Assembly (NCBI GenBank): GCA_026707335.1
Contig: JAPOXB010000137.1
Location: 1-7,178 of the forward strand
DNA from: Chloroflexota bacterium
Lineage (GTDB): Bacteria > Chloroflexota > Dehalococcoidia > Bin125
DNA length: 7,178 nucleotides
Direction: 5' to 3'
Of the stretch, positions 1 through 5,062 are shown piece by piece. The number at the start of each line of letters is the position of its first letter. Within the stretch, counting starts at the first letter, position 1. The notes below the pieces were generated by a model that worked only from the letters and a program-made list of their open reading frames with translations, made no database searches and had not been told where the DNA came from. Both the position numbers and the translations under genes were made by a program.

Positions 1-55
1 GAGGCGCTGACCCCGACCTTCAACAACGCCATCAAGGCCAGCATGAAGGGCATTC
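1..55 (+). repeat. 55-bp terminal direct repeat, copy 1
   Basis: Bases 1-55 match 7070-7124 exactly. The sequences then differ: GAGGT follows here, CCACA follows the other copy. The repeat lies inside a coding frame that stays open through both copies. An exact 55-base overlap is what a de Bruijn assembler with k=55 leaves at the ends of a circular or branching contig, so this is probably an overlap signature and not a biological terminal repeat. Confidence 0.9.
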
Positions 56-99
56 GAGGTCGCATCCGCCAAGCGATGCGCGAAGCGGCCGACGGGTAG
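1..99 (+). CDS. C-terminal end of the HK97 gp10-like head-tail protein (5' partial; completes the gene at 6830 on the circle)
   Basis: The frame is open from base 1 and stops at TAG 97-99, giving 32 residues that begin EALTPTFNNAIKASMKGI and end in a basic, helix-prone tail (RGRIRQAMREAADG). The first 18 codons are identical to codons at 7070-7123 inside the gp10-like gene near the other end of the window, in the same frame. I infer that this is the true 3' end of that gene and that the molecule is circular. The joined protein would be about 112 residues, slightly short but acceptable for gp10-like proteins. The alternative is a duplicated gene fragment or an assembly branch. The downstream neighbour is the terminase gene, 72 bases after the stop. 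Confidence 0.7.
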   Translation, partial: EALTPTFNNAIKASMKGIRGRIRQAMREAADG

Positions 100-171
100 G
101 GTGGGGACCCCAGTCCGAAACGCCAGGGGGAGGGGTCCTACGCGGCTGGCCTCATCTTCACGACAGGCATC
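100..171 (+). other. Junction between the gp10-like gene and terL, with inverted repeat and unused SD-like purine run
   Basis: These 72 bases separate the gp10-like stop from the terminase ATG. GGACCCC at 105-111 pairs with GGGGTCC at 132-138 (7 bp, 20-base loop). A strong SD-like run, GGGGGAGGGG, lies at 126-135, about 36 bases before the ATG at 172, which is too far to serve it. The frame of terL stays open back to TAG 97-99, but there is no in-frame ATG, GTG or TTG before 172. The stretch could hold a packaging recognition site or an RNA structure controlling terL; neither is shown by sequence alone. Confidence 0.4.
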
Positions 172-1590
172 ATGGAGTGGCTGCCCTTTCAGCGGCGGTT
201 CTTTCGGCGGGCGCTGGCTCCCGGCGTCCGCACGGCCGCGCTCTCGTTGCCGCGGGGGAACGGCAAGACGAGCCTGATCGCCGAGCTCGCGCGGCGGGCG
301 CTGACCCCCGGTGACGCTCTCCACCATCCGGGCACCGAATCTCACATCGTCGCGTCGTCCCTGGGCCAGTCTCGGCGCACCGTCTGGCGGCTGCTCGTCG
401 AGAGCCTGGGCGGCGAGCCGGGATACCGGTGGGCGGAGTCGCAGAACGCGGTTCACTGCATCCACGAGGACACCGGAACCAAGCTCTCGGTCCTCGCCGC
501 GAACGGCAAGGCGGCGATGGGGCTCGTGAGGGCTCCGCTCGTTCTCCTCGACGAGCCTGGGGCCTGGGAGACGGTCGGCGGGGAGTTGATGTTCTCGGCG
601 GTGCAGACGGCTCAGGGCAAGCCTGGGGCCTCCATGCGGGCAGTCTACGTCGGCACCCTGGCCCCGGCGACGGCGGGTTGGTGGCATGACTTGGCGACGG
701 GGGAATCCGGCGACGGCGTTCACGCGGTCTGCTACCAGGGGGACCGCGAGCGGTGGGAAAACTGGAGGGTGATCCAGCGCTGCAACCCGCTGATGGCGAA
801 GTTCCCCGAGAGCCGGCGCGTCCTGCTGGCGGAGAGGGATGCAGCCCGCCACGACACGGCCGCGCTGGCCCGGTTCCTGAGCTACCGCCTCAACGTCCCG
901 TCCGCCGATGAGTCTGAGGTTGTCCTGACGGTGCGGGCGTGGCAGTCGGTCTGCGGCCGGCCGGTCCCTGAGCCTGACGGGTATCCCGTGGTCGGTGTCG
1001 ATCTCGGCGGGGGGCGGGCGTGGTCGGCCGCGGCGGCGATCTGGCCCTCGGGGCGCGTCGAGGCGGTGGCCGTCGCTCCCGGCGACGTGTCGATTGCCGA
1101 ACAGGAGCGGCGTGACCGCGTGCCGAGCGGCACCTACGAGGCGTTGATCGCCTCGGGGCGTCTGACGGTGGACGGCACCCGCGCCGTCCCTCGTGTCGAG
1201 GTCCTGCTAGACCAGGTGCGAGAGTGGGAACCGGGGCTCATCCTCTGTGACAGGTTCCGACACTCCGATCTGATAGACGCTGGCCCGCCCTGCCCGGTGG
1301 AGGCGCGGGTCACGCGGTGGTCGGAGTGTTCCGAGGATCTGCGGGCGCTCCGGGCGTGGGCGGTAGACGGCGAGCTCGCCGTTGAGCCTGAAAGCCGGGA
1401 GTTGGTTGGGGCCTCCCTCGCCGTGTCGCGGGTGAAGACGGACGACCAGGGGAACACGCGGCTCGTGAAGTCGCGGAACAACCACGCGCGGGATGACGTG
1501 GTCGCTGCCCTCGTGCTCGCCGCGGGGGAAGCGGAGCGGCGGCGGCGGCGGTCGGTCCCCTACGAAATCAAGGTGCACGTGGCACCGTGA
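172..1590 (+). CDS. terL: Phage terminase large subunit (ATPase and nuclease)
   Basis: This is the packaging motor: it cuts concatemeric DNA and pumps it through the portal into the prohead using ATP. The 472 residues show the expected order of motifs. An aromatic/Q segment (WLPFQRRFF, residues 3-11) resembles the adenine-binding motif. The Walker A is LPRGNGKTS (26-34). The Walker B is PLVLLDE (122-128), with E128 as the likely catalytic glutamate. YVGT (159-162) fits the coupling motif. The C-terminal RNase H-like nuclease supplies D277 (VGVDLGG), D360 (LILCD) and D441/D442 (HARDDVVAA). It fits the HK97-type TerL families. The N-terminus is short: the Q motif begins almost at residue 1, where relatives usually carry an extra leader, and the ATG lacks a well-spaced SD. 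No small terminase subunit is seen. The stop overlaps the HNH start as GTGA. Confidence 0.93.
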   Translation: MEWLPFQRRFFRRALAPGVRTAALSLPRGNGKTSLIAELARRALTPGDALHHPGTESHIVASSLGQSRRTVWRLLVESLGGEPGYRWAESQNAVHCIHEDTGTKLSVLAANGKAAMGLVRAPLVLLDEPGAWETVGGELMFSAVQTAQGKPGASMRAVYVGTLAPATAGWWHDLATGESGDGVHAVCYQGDRERWENWRVIQRCNPLMAKFPESRRVLLAERDAARHDTAALARFLSYRLNVPSADESEVVLTVRAWQSVCGRPVPEPDGYPVVGVDLGGGRAWSAAAAIWPSGRVEAVAVAPGDVSIAEQERRDRVPSGTYEALIASGRLTVDGTRAVPRVEVLLDQVREWEPGLILCDRFRHSDLIDAGPPCPVEARVTRWSECSEDLRALRAWAVDGELAVEPESRELVGASLAVSRVKTDDQGNTRLVKSRNNHARDDVVAALVLAAGEAERRRRRSVPYEIKVHVAP

Positions 1591-1842
1591 TCCCGCGGCC
1601 GAACCGTCGCCAGTGGGCGAGGATTCGCCGCGCCGTCCTCGAGCGCGACGGCCATCGCTGCCAGCGCTGCGGGCAACCCGGCGTCCTCGAGGTCCACCAC
1701 AAGCTGCCGGTGGAGAGGGGCGGCGGTCACGAGCTCGCCAACCCTCGTAACCCTCTGCCGGGGCTGCCACGTCGCCCACCATCGAACCGAGAGGATCGGC
1801 CCGCAGAGGGCGGCGTGGCGGGCGTGGCTCGCCGGCCGATAG
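1587..1842 (+). pseudogene. HNH endonuclease with a one-base frameshift
   Basis: The gene starts at GTG 1587, overlapping the terL stop by four bases. In the first frame residues 1-52 give an HNH front half: zinc-binding CQRC (25-28), LEVHH (34-38) and HELAN (48-52). At 1742-1744 there is one C too many. The original frame then runs through proline-rich nonsense to 1871, while shifting forward one base at 1744 restores LVTLCRGCHVAHH, containing the second CxxC and the final histidine, and ends at TAG 1840-1842. The repaired product is about 84 residues, a normal size for small phage HNH proteins. HNH nucleases next to TerL often assist cos cleavage in HK97-like phages, so this is likely its packaging partner. 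The shift may be a real mutation or a sequencing error; programmed frameshifting is less likely because I see no clear slippery motif. Confidence 0.85.
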
Positions 1843-1847
1843 GCTGG

Positions 1848-2015
1848 CTACGGCTTCCGGTCGGCGAGTAGAACGGCGTCGATTCGGGCGTTGAGGGCGT
1901 CGAATCGGCTGTCGAGCCGGGCGTTCATCTCGCGTCGCATGCCGTCCACCATGCGCCAGACACCGATGAGGACCCCCGCGCCGGTGAGCACCGTAGCCAG
2001 AACGTCGAGATTCAT
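1848..2015 (-). CDS. Small single-span membrane protein with coiled-coil tail
   Basis: This 55-residue protein has one hydrophobic stretch (about residues 4-24, DVLATVLTGAGVLIGVWRMV) followed by a charged helical segment (RREMNARLDSRFDALNARIDAVL, about 27-49) whose heptad-like spacing of L, F, L, I suggests a short coiled coil. A strong Shine-Dalgarno sequence (GGGAGG) lies just before the ATG, and the ATG overlaps the stop of the replication gene as ATGA, so the two are co-translated. The gene ends five bases from the convergent HNH gene. The function is unknown. It could tether replication or plasmid complexes to the membrane, or be holin-like, but there is no lysin beside it. I do not recognise a named family. 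Confidence 0.75.
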   Translation of the reverse strand: MNLDVLATVLTGAGVLIGVWRMVDGMRREMNARLDSRFDALNARIDAVLLADRKP

Positions 2016-3508
2016 GCTGCCTCCCGATTCGCCAAGCACAGCCAGGCCAGCGTCTCGGCAGGGTCGAGCTCGCTGAGGGCGTCCACCGTCACGTTCCAGT
2101 CGGGGCAGTTGCGGCGATACCACGCGAGCACGTCGTCAACCGTCACGTCGGCGCACCGCGCGGACTCCGCCTGTAGGGCGTCCTCTCTCCGTCGCTCGGC
2201 GGGCGTGCGGGTGTCGCGAGCGTCGAGCATGACGCCACTCGGGTAGACCAGCCAGCGGCCATCCGAGGACAGCGCAGGCTCGCCGGCGTAGGGGGCAGCG
2301 CGAGCGGCCTTCGGCCTACAGCCCGCGCCACCCAGAGACAGAGACGAAGAGCAGCCGTCGCTACGCGCCGGTTCCGCCCCCTGCGGGCCGGGTCCGGCTG
2401 CTACAGGACGAAGACCGTCCTTCCGCAGAACCCCCGGTGCTGACTCCCTCGCCGGCTGCCGGTCCGGTTCCGCCCCTTGAGGGGGCGGACCGGCCGGTAG
2501 CGCCGGCTGCACCGAGCCCACGCCGGGCAGAGAGCCCGAAGAGCGTACTATCGGTATTGGTTCGTGTCTCACGCGCCGTCGATACCACGTCGCGCGTGAG
2601 ATTCCCTCGTCTCGCCACGGGGCCGCTTCGGTGATCGAACCTCGCCGCCGCGTCTCGCCGGATCGCTTCCCTCGCGCCGACTGGCGGGCCAGGAACGAGG
2701 GTTGATGCCCTTGGGCCAGCCAGCGATCCCGGTAGGTGAACACGTGCTTCAACACGTGGCGGATCTCGCTGTAGTCGAGCGGGGCCTCGAACTCCATGTT
2801 CAAGCGCTCGGCTTCGCCTTCGATCTGCCACAGGGACGGACCGCGGTCGGTGTGCAGCCCGCGGCCGGCGTAGCGGCAGAGCTCCCGGAACAACGCGACG
2901 TTGCGGCCGAGAGGCGAGACGACGTGCTGTCGCCGCGGCCGGCGCCAGCCGGCCGGGATCGTGTCGGCGAGCTCGGCCAGGGACCACCCAGACCCGTAGA
3001 CAGCATCGAACGCTGGCGCTTCCGGGTTGTGGGCGAGCACGCCCGCGTATCCGTGATCGCCGTGCAGGGCTTCGGTGTAGAACTCTGAGACGCGGGCCAG
3101 CAGATCAAGGGGGGCGCGCCTCGCGTGCGGATACCGGTGCACCGGCGTCGTGAGGGTCCATACCGCGTGCACGCCTCCGCTCGACGCGCGATGGGCCGTC
3201 CATGACGGCTCCCGGATTTCCCCGGCGAGCATCGCCCCGCGCACCCTGTTGAGGGCGTCCTGACCGTCCACGTCCACCACCAAGGCGGGGTAGCTCGTGG
3301 GCGTCCTCGCGTATTCGACTTCGGGATACTGCCACGCCTCGCGAGCCTCGACGCGCTTTGATCGGAACGGCTCGCCGGGCCGCTTCCCCGCCGAAACCAG
3401 GGGGAAGGGATGCATGTCGGCGAGCCCGGCCATGCGCACCGGGGCGGGGGCGTAGTCGAGCGGGAGCGGGATGTTCTGGAGGGGCGGTGTTGCTGTGCTA
3501 CGATTCAT
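2012..3508 (-). CDS. Primase-type replication initiator (AEP/PriCT, plasmid Rep-like)
   Basis: This is the predicted replication initiator, priming DNA synthesis at the element's origin. The N-terminal half carries archaeo-eukaryotic primase (AEP) motifs: LVVDVDG at 76-82 (D79 and D81 as metal ligands) and SGGVHAVW at 110-117 (H114). Residues 148-176 (LHGDHGYAGVLAHNP ... YGSGWSLAEL) resemble plasmid Rep proteins of the ColE2/RepA replicase kind. GRNVALFRELCRYA (201-214) is typical of the PriCT_1 domain, and GISRATWYRRR (302-312) looks like a helix-turn-helix end. Residues 320-405 are a Pro/Gly/Ala-rich linker, and 406-498 form a second folded segment that I do not recognise. At 498 residues it is longer than usual ColE2-type Reps (around 300). 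The start at 3508 is set by GGAAGGAG eight bases upstream; the frame continues upstream only as a shadow of the neighbouring gene. It overlaps the membrane-protein gene as ATGA. Confidence 0.85.
   Translation of the reverse strand: MNRSTATPPLQNIPLPLDYAPAPVRMAGLADMHPFPLVSAGKRPGEPFRSKRVEAREAWQYPEVEYARTPTSYPALVVDVDGQDALNRVRGAMLAGEIREPSWTAHRASSGGVHAVWTLTTPVHRYPHARRAPLDLLARVSEFYTEALHGDHGYAGVLAHNPEAPAFDAVYGSGWSLAELADTIPAGWRRPRRQHVVSPLGRNVALFRELCRYAGRGLHTDRGPSLWQIEGEAERLNMEFEAPLDYSEIRHVLKHVFTYRDRWLAQGHQPSFLARQSARGKRSGETRRRGSITEAAPWRDEGISRATWYRRRVRHEPIPIVRSSGSLPGVGSVQPALPAGPPPQGAEPDRQPARESAPGVLRKDGLRPVAAGPGPQGAEPARSDGCSSSLSLGGAGCRPKAARAAPYAGEPALSSDGRWLVYPSGVMLDARDTRTPAERRREDALQAESARCADVTVDDVLAWYRRNCPDWNVTVDALSELDPAETLAWLCLANREAA
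2368..2383 (+). repeat. Short direct repeat copy 1 in the Rep linker
   Basis: CCGGTTCCGCCCCCTG here recurs at 2464-2479 with one mismatch, exactly 96 bases (32 codons) away. On the minus strand both copies encode PQGAEP in the linker of the replication protein. This is either a small internal coding duplication or a repeated DNA element. Confidence 0.6.
2459..2497. repeat. Strong imperfect hairpin inside the Rep linker
   Basis: CCGCCCC (2470-2476) pairs with GGGGCGG (2482-2488) around the five-base loop TTGAG. The arms continue outward as CCGGT (2464-2468) with ACCGG (2489-2493) after one bulged T, then CCGG (2459-2462) with CCGG (2494-2497) after a second bulged T. This gives about 16 GC-rich pairs with two single-base bulges. 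It contains the second copy of the linker repeat. It could slow translation between domains, act as a DNA structure for replication, or simply reflect Pro/Gly codons in high-GC DNA. Confidence 0.55.
2464..2479 (+). repeat. Short direct repeat copy 2 in the Rep linker
   Basis: This is the partner of 2368-2383 (15 of 16 bases identical). It forms the left arm and loop of the hairpin at 2459-2497. Confidence 0.6.
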
Positions 3509-3588
3509 GGCGTTGTCTCCTTCCCTCGCTCTGACGGTGCTTCCAACACCTTGCGAGGGTTCGACAAGCGTAGCACGGCCGCGGCCTC
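3509..3588 (-). promoter_or_regulatory. Leader of the replication gene, with SD and possible -10 box
   Basis: These 80 bases lie between the stop of the 129-aa gene and the Rep start. Reading the minus strand, a strong Shine-Dalgarno GGAAGGAG (3517-3524) sits eight bases before the ATG. TACGCT at 3567-3572 fits the TANNNT form of a -10 box, which would start a transcript near 3560, but no convincing -35 is visible. A separate, perhaps weak promoter for the replication gene is possible in addition to read-through from the upstream gene. Confidence 0.35.
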
Positions 3589-3978
3589 CTACGGTTCGGC
3601 GAACGCCCCGGACTCCGGTTCGGGGCGTTCGTCTGTACGGGCCATGCCGGGCAGCGTGGGGGCGCTCTCGCGGCTCCACCGGGCCTGTTTCGCCTCGCGT
3701 TCCCCGCGGGCCAGGGCTCGCCGCACGGCGGCCGGTGCGGCGTCCAGGTCCTCGGCGAGGGCGGCGACGATGGCCTGTCGCCTCGCCCGGTGGTCCGGGC
3801 CTCGCCGACTGGGGGTCGACGTCGGGCAGTCCTCGCACTTCCTGACCATGAAGTCAGCCGGCTCCCGGAGCTTGCGGCCGGCCTTCCACGCGGCGGGCTG
3901 TGTGCGGTAGACCTTCGCCAGCATCGTCATGATGCGGCCGGACCGAACCCAGACGTGGTAGTGAGGCTCCATATTCAT
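3589..3978 (-). CDS. Uncharacterised 129-aa protein, first gene of the leftward operon
   Basis: I do not recognise a named family. The N-terminal 50 residues look like a compact domain (YHVWVRSGRIMTMLAKVYRTQPAAWKAGRKL, 7-37) ending in CEDC (48-51), a possible metal-binding half-knuckle. A basic patch follows (SRRGPDHRARRQ, 57-68), then an alanine-rich helical stretch (AIVAALAEDLDAAPAAVRRALARGEREAK, 69-97) and a disordered, acidic/proline tail. The basic helical part could bind nucleic acid, so a regulator or replication accessory is possible, but this is inference from position and composition. There is no Shine-Dalgarno sequence before the ATG; a TATGCT box three bases upstream suggests a leaderless message, perhaps using the second ATG (3972). 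It is the first leftward gene and sits 80 bases upstream of Rep. Confidence 0.7.
   Translation of the reverse strand: MNMEPHYHVWVRSGRIMTMLAKVYRTQPAAWKAGRKLREPADFMVRKCEDCPTSTPSRRGPDHRARRQAIVAALAEDLDAAPAAVRRALARGEREAKQARWSRESAPTLPGMARTDERPEPESGAFAEP
3600..3631. repeat. Perfect 11-bp hairpin at the 3' end of the 129-aa gene
   Basis: CGAACGCCCCG (3600-3610) pairs perfectly with CGGGGCGTTCG (3621-3631) across a 10-base loop. It lies within the last codons of the minus-strand gene, just ahead of the leader of the replication gene. No T run follows on the minus strand, so it is not a standard intrinsic terminator. It could attenuate read-through into rep, stabilise the upstream message or be a protein-binding site. 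The overlapping palindrome GTTCGGCGAAC (3594-3604) shares its GTTCG/CGAAC half-sites. Confidence 0.65.
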
Positions 3979-4143
3979 GGAAGCATAACCGACGTTCGCT
4001 CAGAGGGACGAACGCGGGCCGGGGGATGCTGAGGGTAGGGTCGGGGCCGAAAGTCGCTCAGAGAGGGCCTGTGAGGCGGCTTCTCGTCGCCGTCGCCGCA
4101 GACGGCGCTGGGCCTCGGTCCGCTTGATGAGGACCTACCCCCA
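3979..4143. promoter_or_regulatory. Divergent control region between the two operons
   Basis: These 165 bases lie between the leftward gene (ATG 3978) and the protease (ATG 4144). For leftward transcription, TATGCT (3982-3987, minus strand) fits a -10 box. An inverted repeat, CGTTCG (3993-3998) and CGAACG (4009-4014) with 10 bases between, spans the spacer and the -35 position and could be an operator. TCGCTCAGAG occurs at 3996-4005 and again at 4054-4063. A small hairpin, CGCCGTC/GACGGCG (4088-4107), precedes the protease. GAGGA (4128-4132) is a weak, rather distant SD for ATG 4144. TAGGGT (4036-4041) could be a rightward -10, but no -35 supports it. A 33-codon frame at 4026-4127 has no SD and no recognisable content, so I do not call it a gene. 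Confidence 0.5.
3982..4014 (-). promoter_or_regulatory. Putative leftward promoter with operator-like inverted repeat
   Basis: On the minus strand, TATGCT (3987 down to 3982) matches the TANNNT -10 pattern and leads straight into the ATGs at 3978 and 3972 with no ribosome binding site. The CGTTCG-N10-CGAACG inverted repeat (3993-4014) lies immediately upstream, where a bound repressor would block polymerase. No good TTGAC -35 is seen; TTCGTC at 4007-4012 is the nearest candidate, with a 19-base spacer. Confidence 0.4.
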
Positions 4144-4620
4144 ATGGACCCCGTGAACGAGATCCGTTGCGCCGTCGAGGTCCGCGCCGACGCGGAGACG
4201 CGCGGCCGGCGTCTCGTCGGCACCCTCATGCGCTACGGCACGGCCGGCGTCGAGGGCCGGGAGCGGTTCGCACCGGGGGCGCTGCGCTGGCCCGACACGG
4301 GGATCGTGATCGACCGGCAGCACAACGGCCGCATGCCGATCATGCGCGTCGTCCCGGAGGTCCGCGGCGATTCGGTCGTCCTCGACGCGCCGTTGCCGGA
4401 CACGGCGGCCGGCCGGGACGCTGCCCGCGAAATCCGGGACGGGCTGTTCACCGGCCTGAGCATCGAGTTCCGGGCGTTGCGCCAGCGCTACGAGCGGGGC
4501 GTTCGCGTCGTCACCGATGCGCTCCTGTTGGGCGCTGGCCTCGTTCACAACCCGTCCTACGCGGCCTCGACTGCCGAGCTTCGCTCGCGAGGTAGCCGGC
4601 GACGGAACCTCTACCTCTGA
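4144..4620 (+). CDS. HK97-family prohead maturation protease
   Basis: This is the head maturation protease of HK97-like phages, which trims the capsid protein delta domain and itself inside the prohead. The 158 residues follow the family plan: a strand-rich start (GTLMRYGTAG, 26-35), ERFAPGAL (40-47), the histidine region IDRQHNGRMPIMRV (56-69, with H60 the likely catalytic histidine), GLFTGLSIEFRAL (100-112, with S106 the likely nucleophile), and a last core strand ending ALLLGAGLVHNPSYAASTAEL (126-146). Length is close to that of stand-alone members, without a scaffold extension. In HK97-like genomes the major capsid gene normally follows the protease; here the next genes are a 32-aa zinc ribbon and a connector, so its usual substrate is not encoded. 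The start at ATG 4144 has only a weak SD; GTG 4153 is an alternative. The stop overlaps the next ATG (TGATG). Confidence 0.9.
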   Translation: MDPVNEIRCAVEVRADAETRGRRLVGTLMRYGTAGVEGRERFAPGALRWPDTGIVIDRQHNGRMPIMRVVPEVRGDSVVLDAPLPDTAAGRDAAREIRDGLFTGLSIEFRALRQRYERGVRVVTDALLLGAGLVHNPSYAASTAELRSRGSRRRNLYL

Positions 4621-4718
4621 TGGCCAAGTCGAAGACGTGTCGCGTCTGCGGGGCCAAGCTCTACAACCCGTCGCCGGACGGGCGGTGCGGCTGGTGTCGC
4701 ATGCAGGGCTGGCGCTGA
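4620..4718 (+). CDS. 32-aa zinc-ribbon protein
   Basis: This tiny gene is wedged between protease and connector and shares one base with each neighbour (TGATG at 4618-4622 and at 4716-4720). The product has two CxxC knuckles, C7/C10 and C23/C26, with a 12-residue loop (CRVCGAK ... CGWCRMQ) and basic ends, which fits a minimal zinc ribbon. The tight coupling on both sides and the regular cysteine spacing argue that it is translated. Its role is unknown; it could be a small nucleic-acid or protein-binding factor acting with the head proteins. It sits in the position normally held by the major capsid gene. Confidence 0.75.
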   Translation: MAKSKTCRVCGAKLYNPSPDGRCGWCRMQGWR

Positions 4719-5062
4719 TGGCTGCCTCGGACTACTCCGCGGCGACGATACAGACGGCGCTCGCCGCGGCCGTTCCGGGCCTCGACGCCACGGCCGCGGC
4801 GCGGCTGGCCACGGTGACGAGGATCGCCGTCGCCGTCGAGGTCGGCGAGGACGACCCCGGCGAGGACTGGGACCCCGACGTTCCGGCCGCGATGGTCGTC
4901 GAGGCGTGTATCCGCCTCGGGGCCTACCTCCACCAATCGCGGCCGAAGCTCGGGAGTCGGCTGATCACCGAGGCGGCGGTCAGTGGGGCCTCGGTCAGGG
5001 CCTCGGGGGCCAGGGCGCTGCTCATGCCGTGGCGCACCCCGTCTGTCACGGTGGCGTCATGA
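4718..5062 (+). CDS. gp6-like head-tail connector protein
   Basis: This 114-residue protein is predicted to form the adaptor ring docked under the portal and to link head to tail. It has the shape of HK97 gp6-like connectors: an opening helix (DYSAATIQTALAAAVPG), a central helix ending AMVVEACIRLGAYLHQ (about 58-73), and the characteristic C-terminal stretch SGASVRASGARALLMPWR (about 89-106), which resembles the LRxSGAxxLLxPWR end of this group. The start at 4718 is chosen because it is translationally coupled to the zinc-ribbon stop (TGATG); the frame is open further upstream but only over the zinc-ribbon and protease genes. Its stop overlaps the portal start (ATGA). The connector normally follows the capsid gene, not precedes the portal, so the order is unusual. 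Confidence 0.8.
   Translation: MAASDYSAATIQTALAAAVPGLDATAAARLATVTRIAVAVEVGEDDPGEDWDPDVPAAMVVEACIRLGAYLHQSRPKLGSRLITEAAVSGASVRASGARALLMPWRTPSVTVAS

Noticed and set aside
1743..1752. Programmed +1 frameshift in the HNH gene
   Set aside because: No convincing slippery codon, stop or stimulator; a simple one-base insertion or sequencing error explains the break.
1207..1782. 191-codon minus-strand frame opposite terL and HNH
   Set aside because: Arginine/proline-rich shadow opposite clear TerL and HNH motifs.
3600..3631. Intrinsic terminator for the 129-aa gene
   Set aside because: The stem is strong, but no T run follows on the minus strand and the hairpin lies within coding sequence.
3509..3838. 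N-terminal extension of the replication-protein frame up to 3838 on the minus strand
   Set aside because: The extension is arginine/glycine/proline-rich, overlaps the 129-aa gene in another frame, and a strong SD supports the internal ATG at 3508.
4026..4127. 33-codon frame between the divergent operons
   Set aside because: No SD, no recognisable content, and composition as expected from GC-rich noncoding DNA; it overlaps regulatory-looking repeats.
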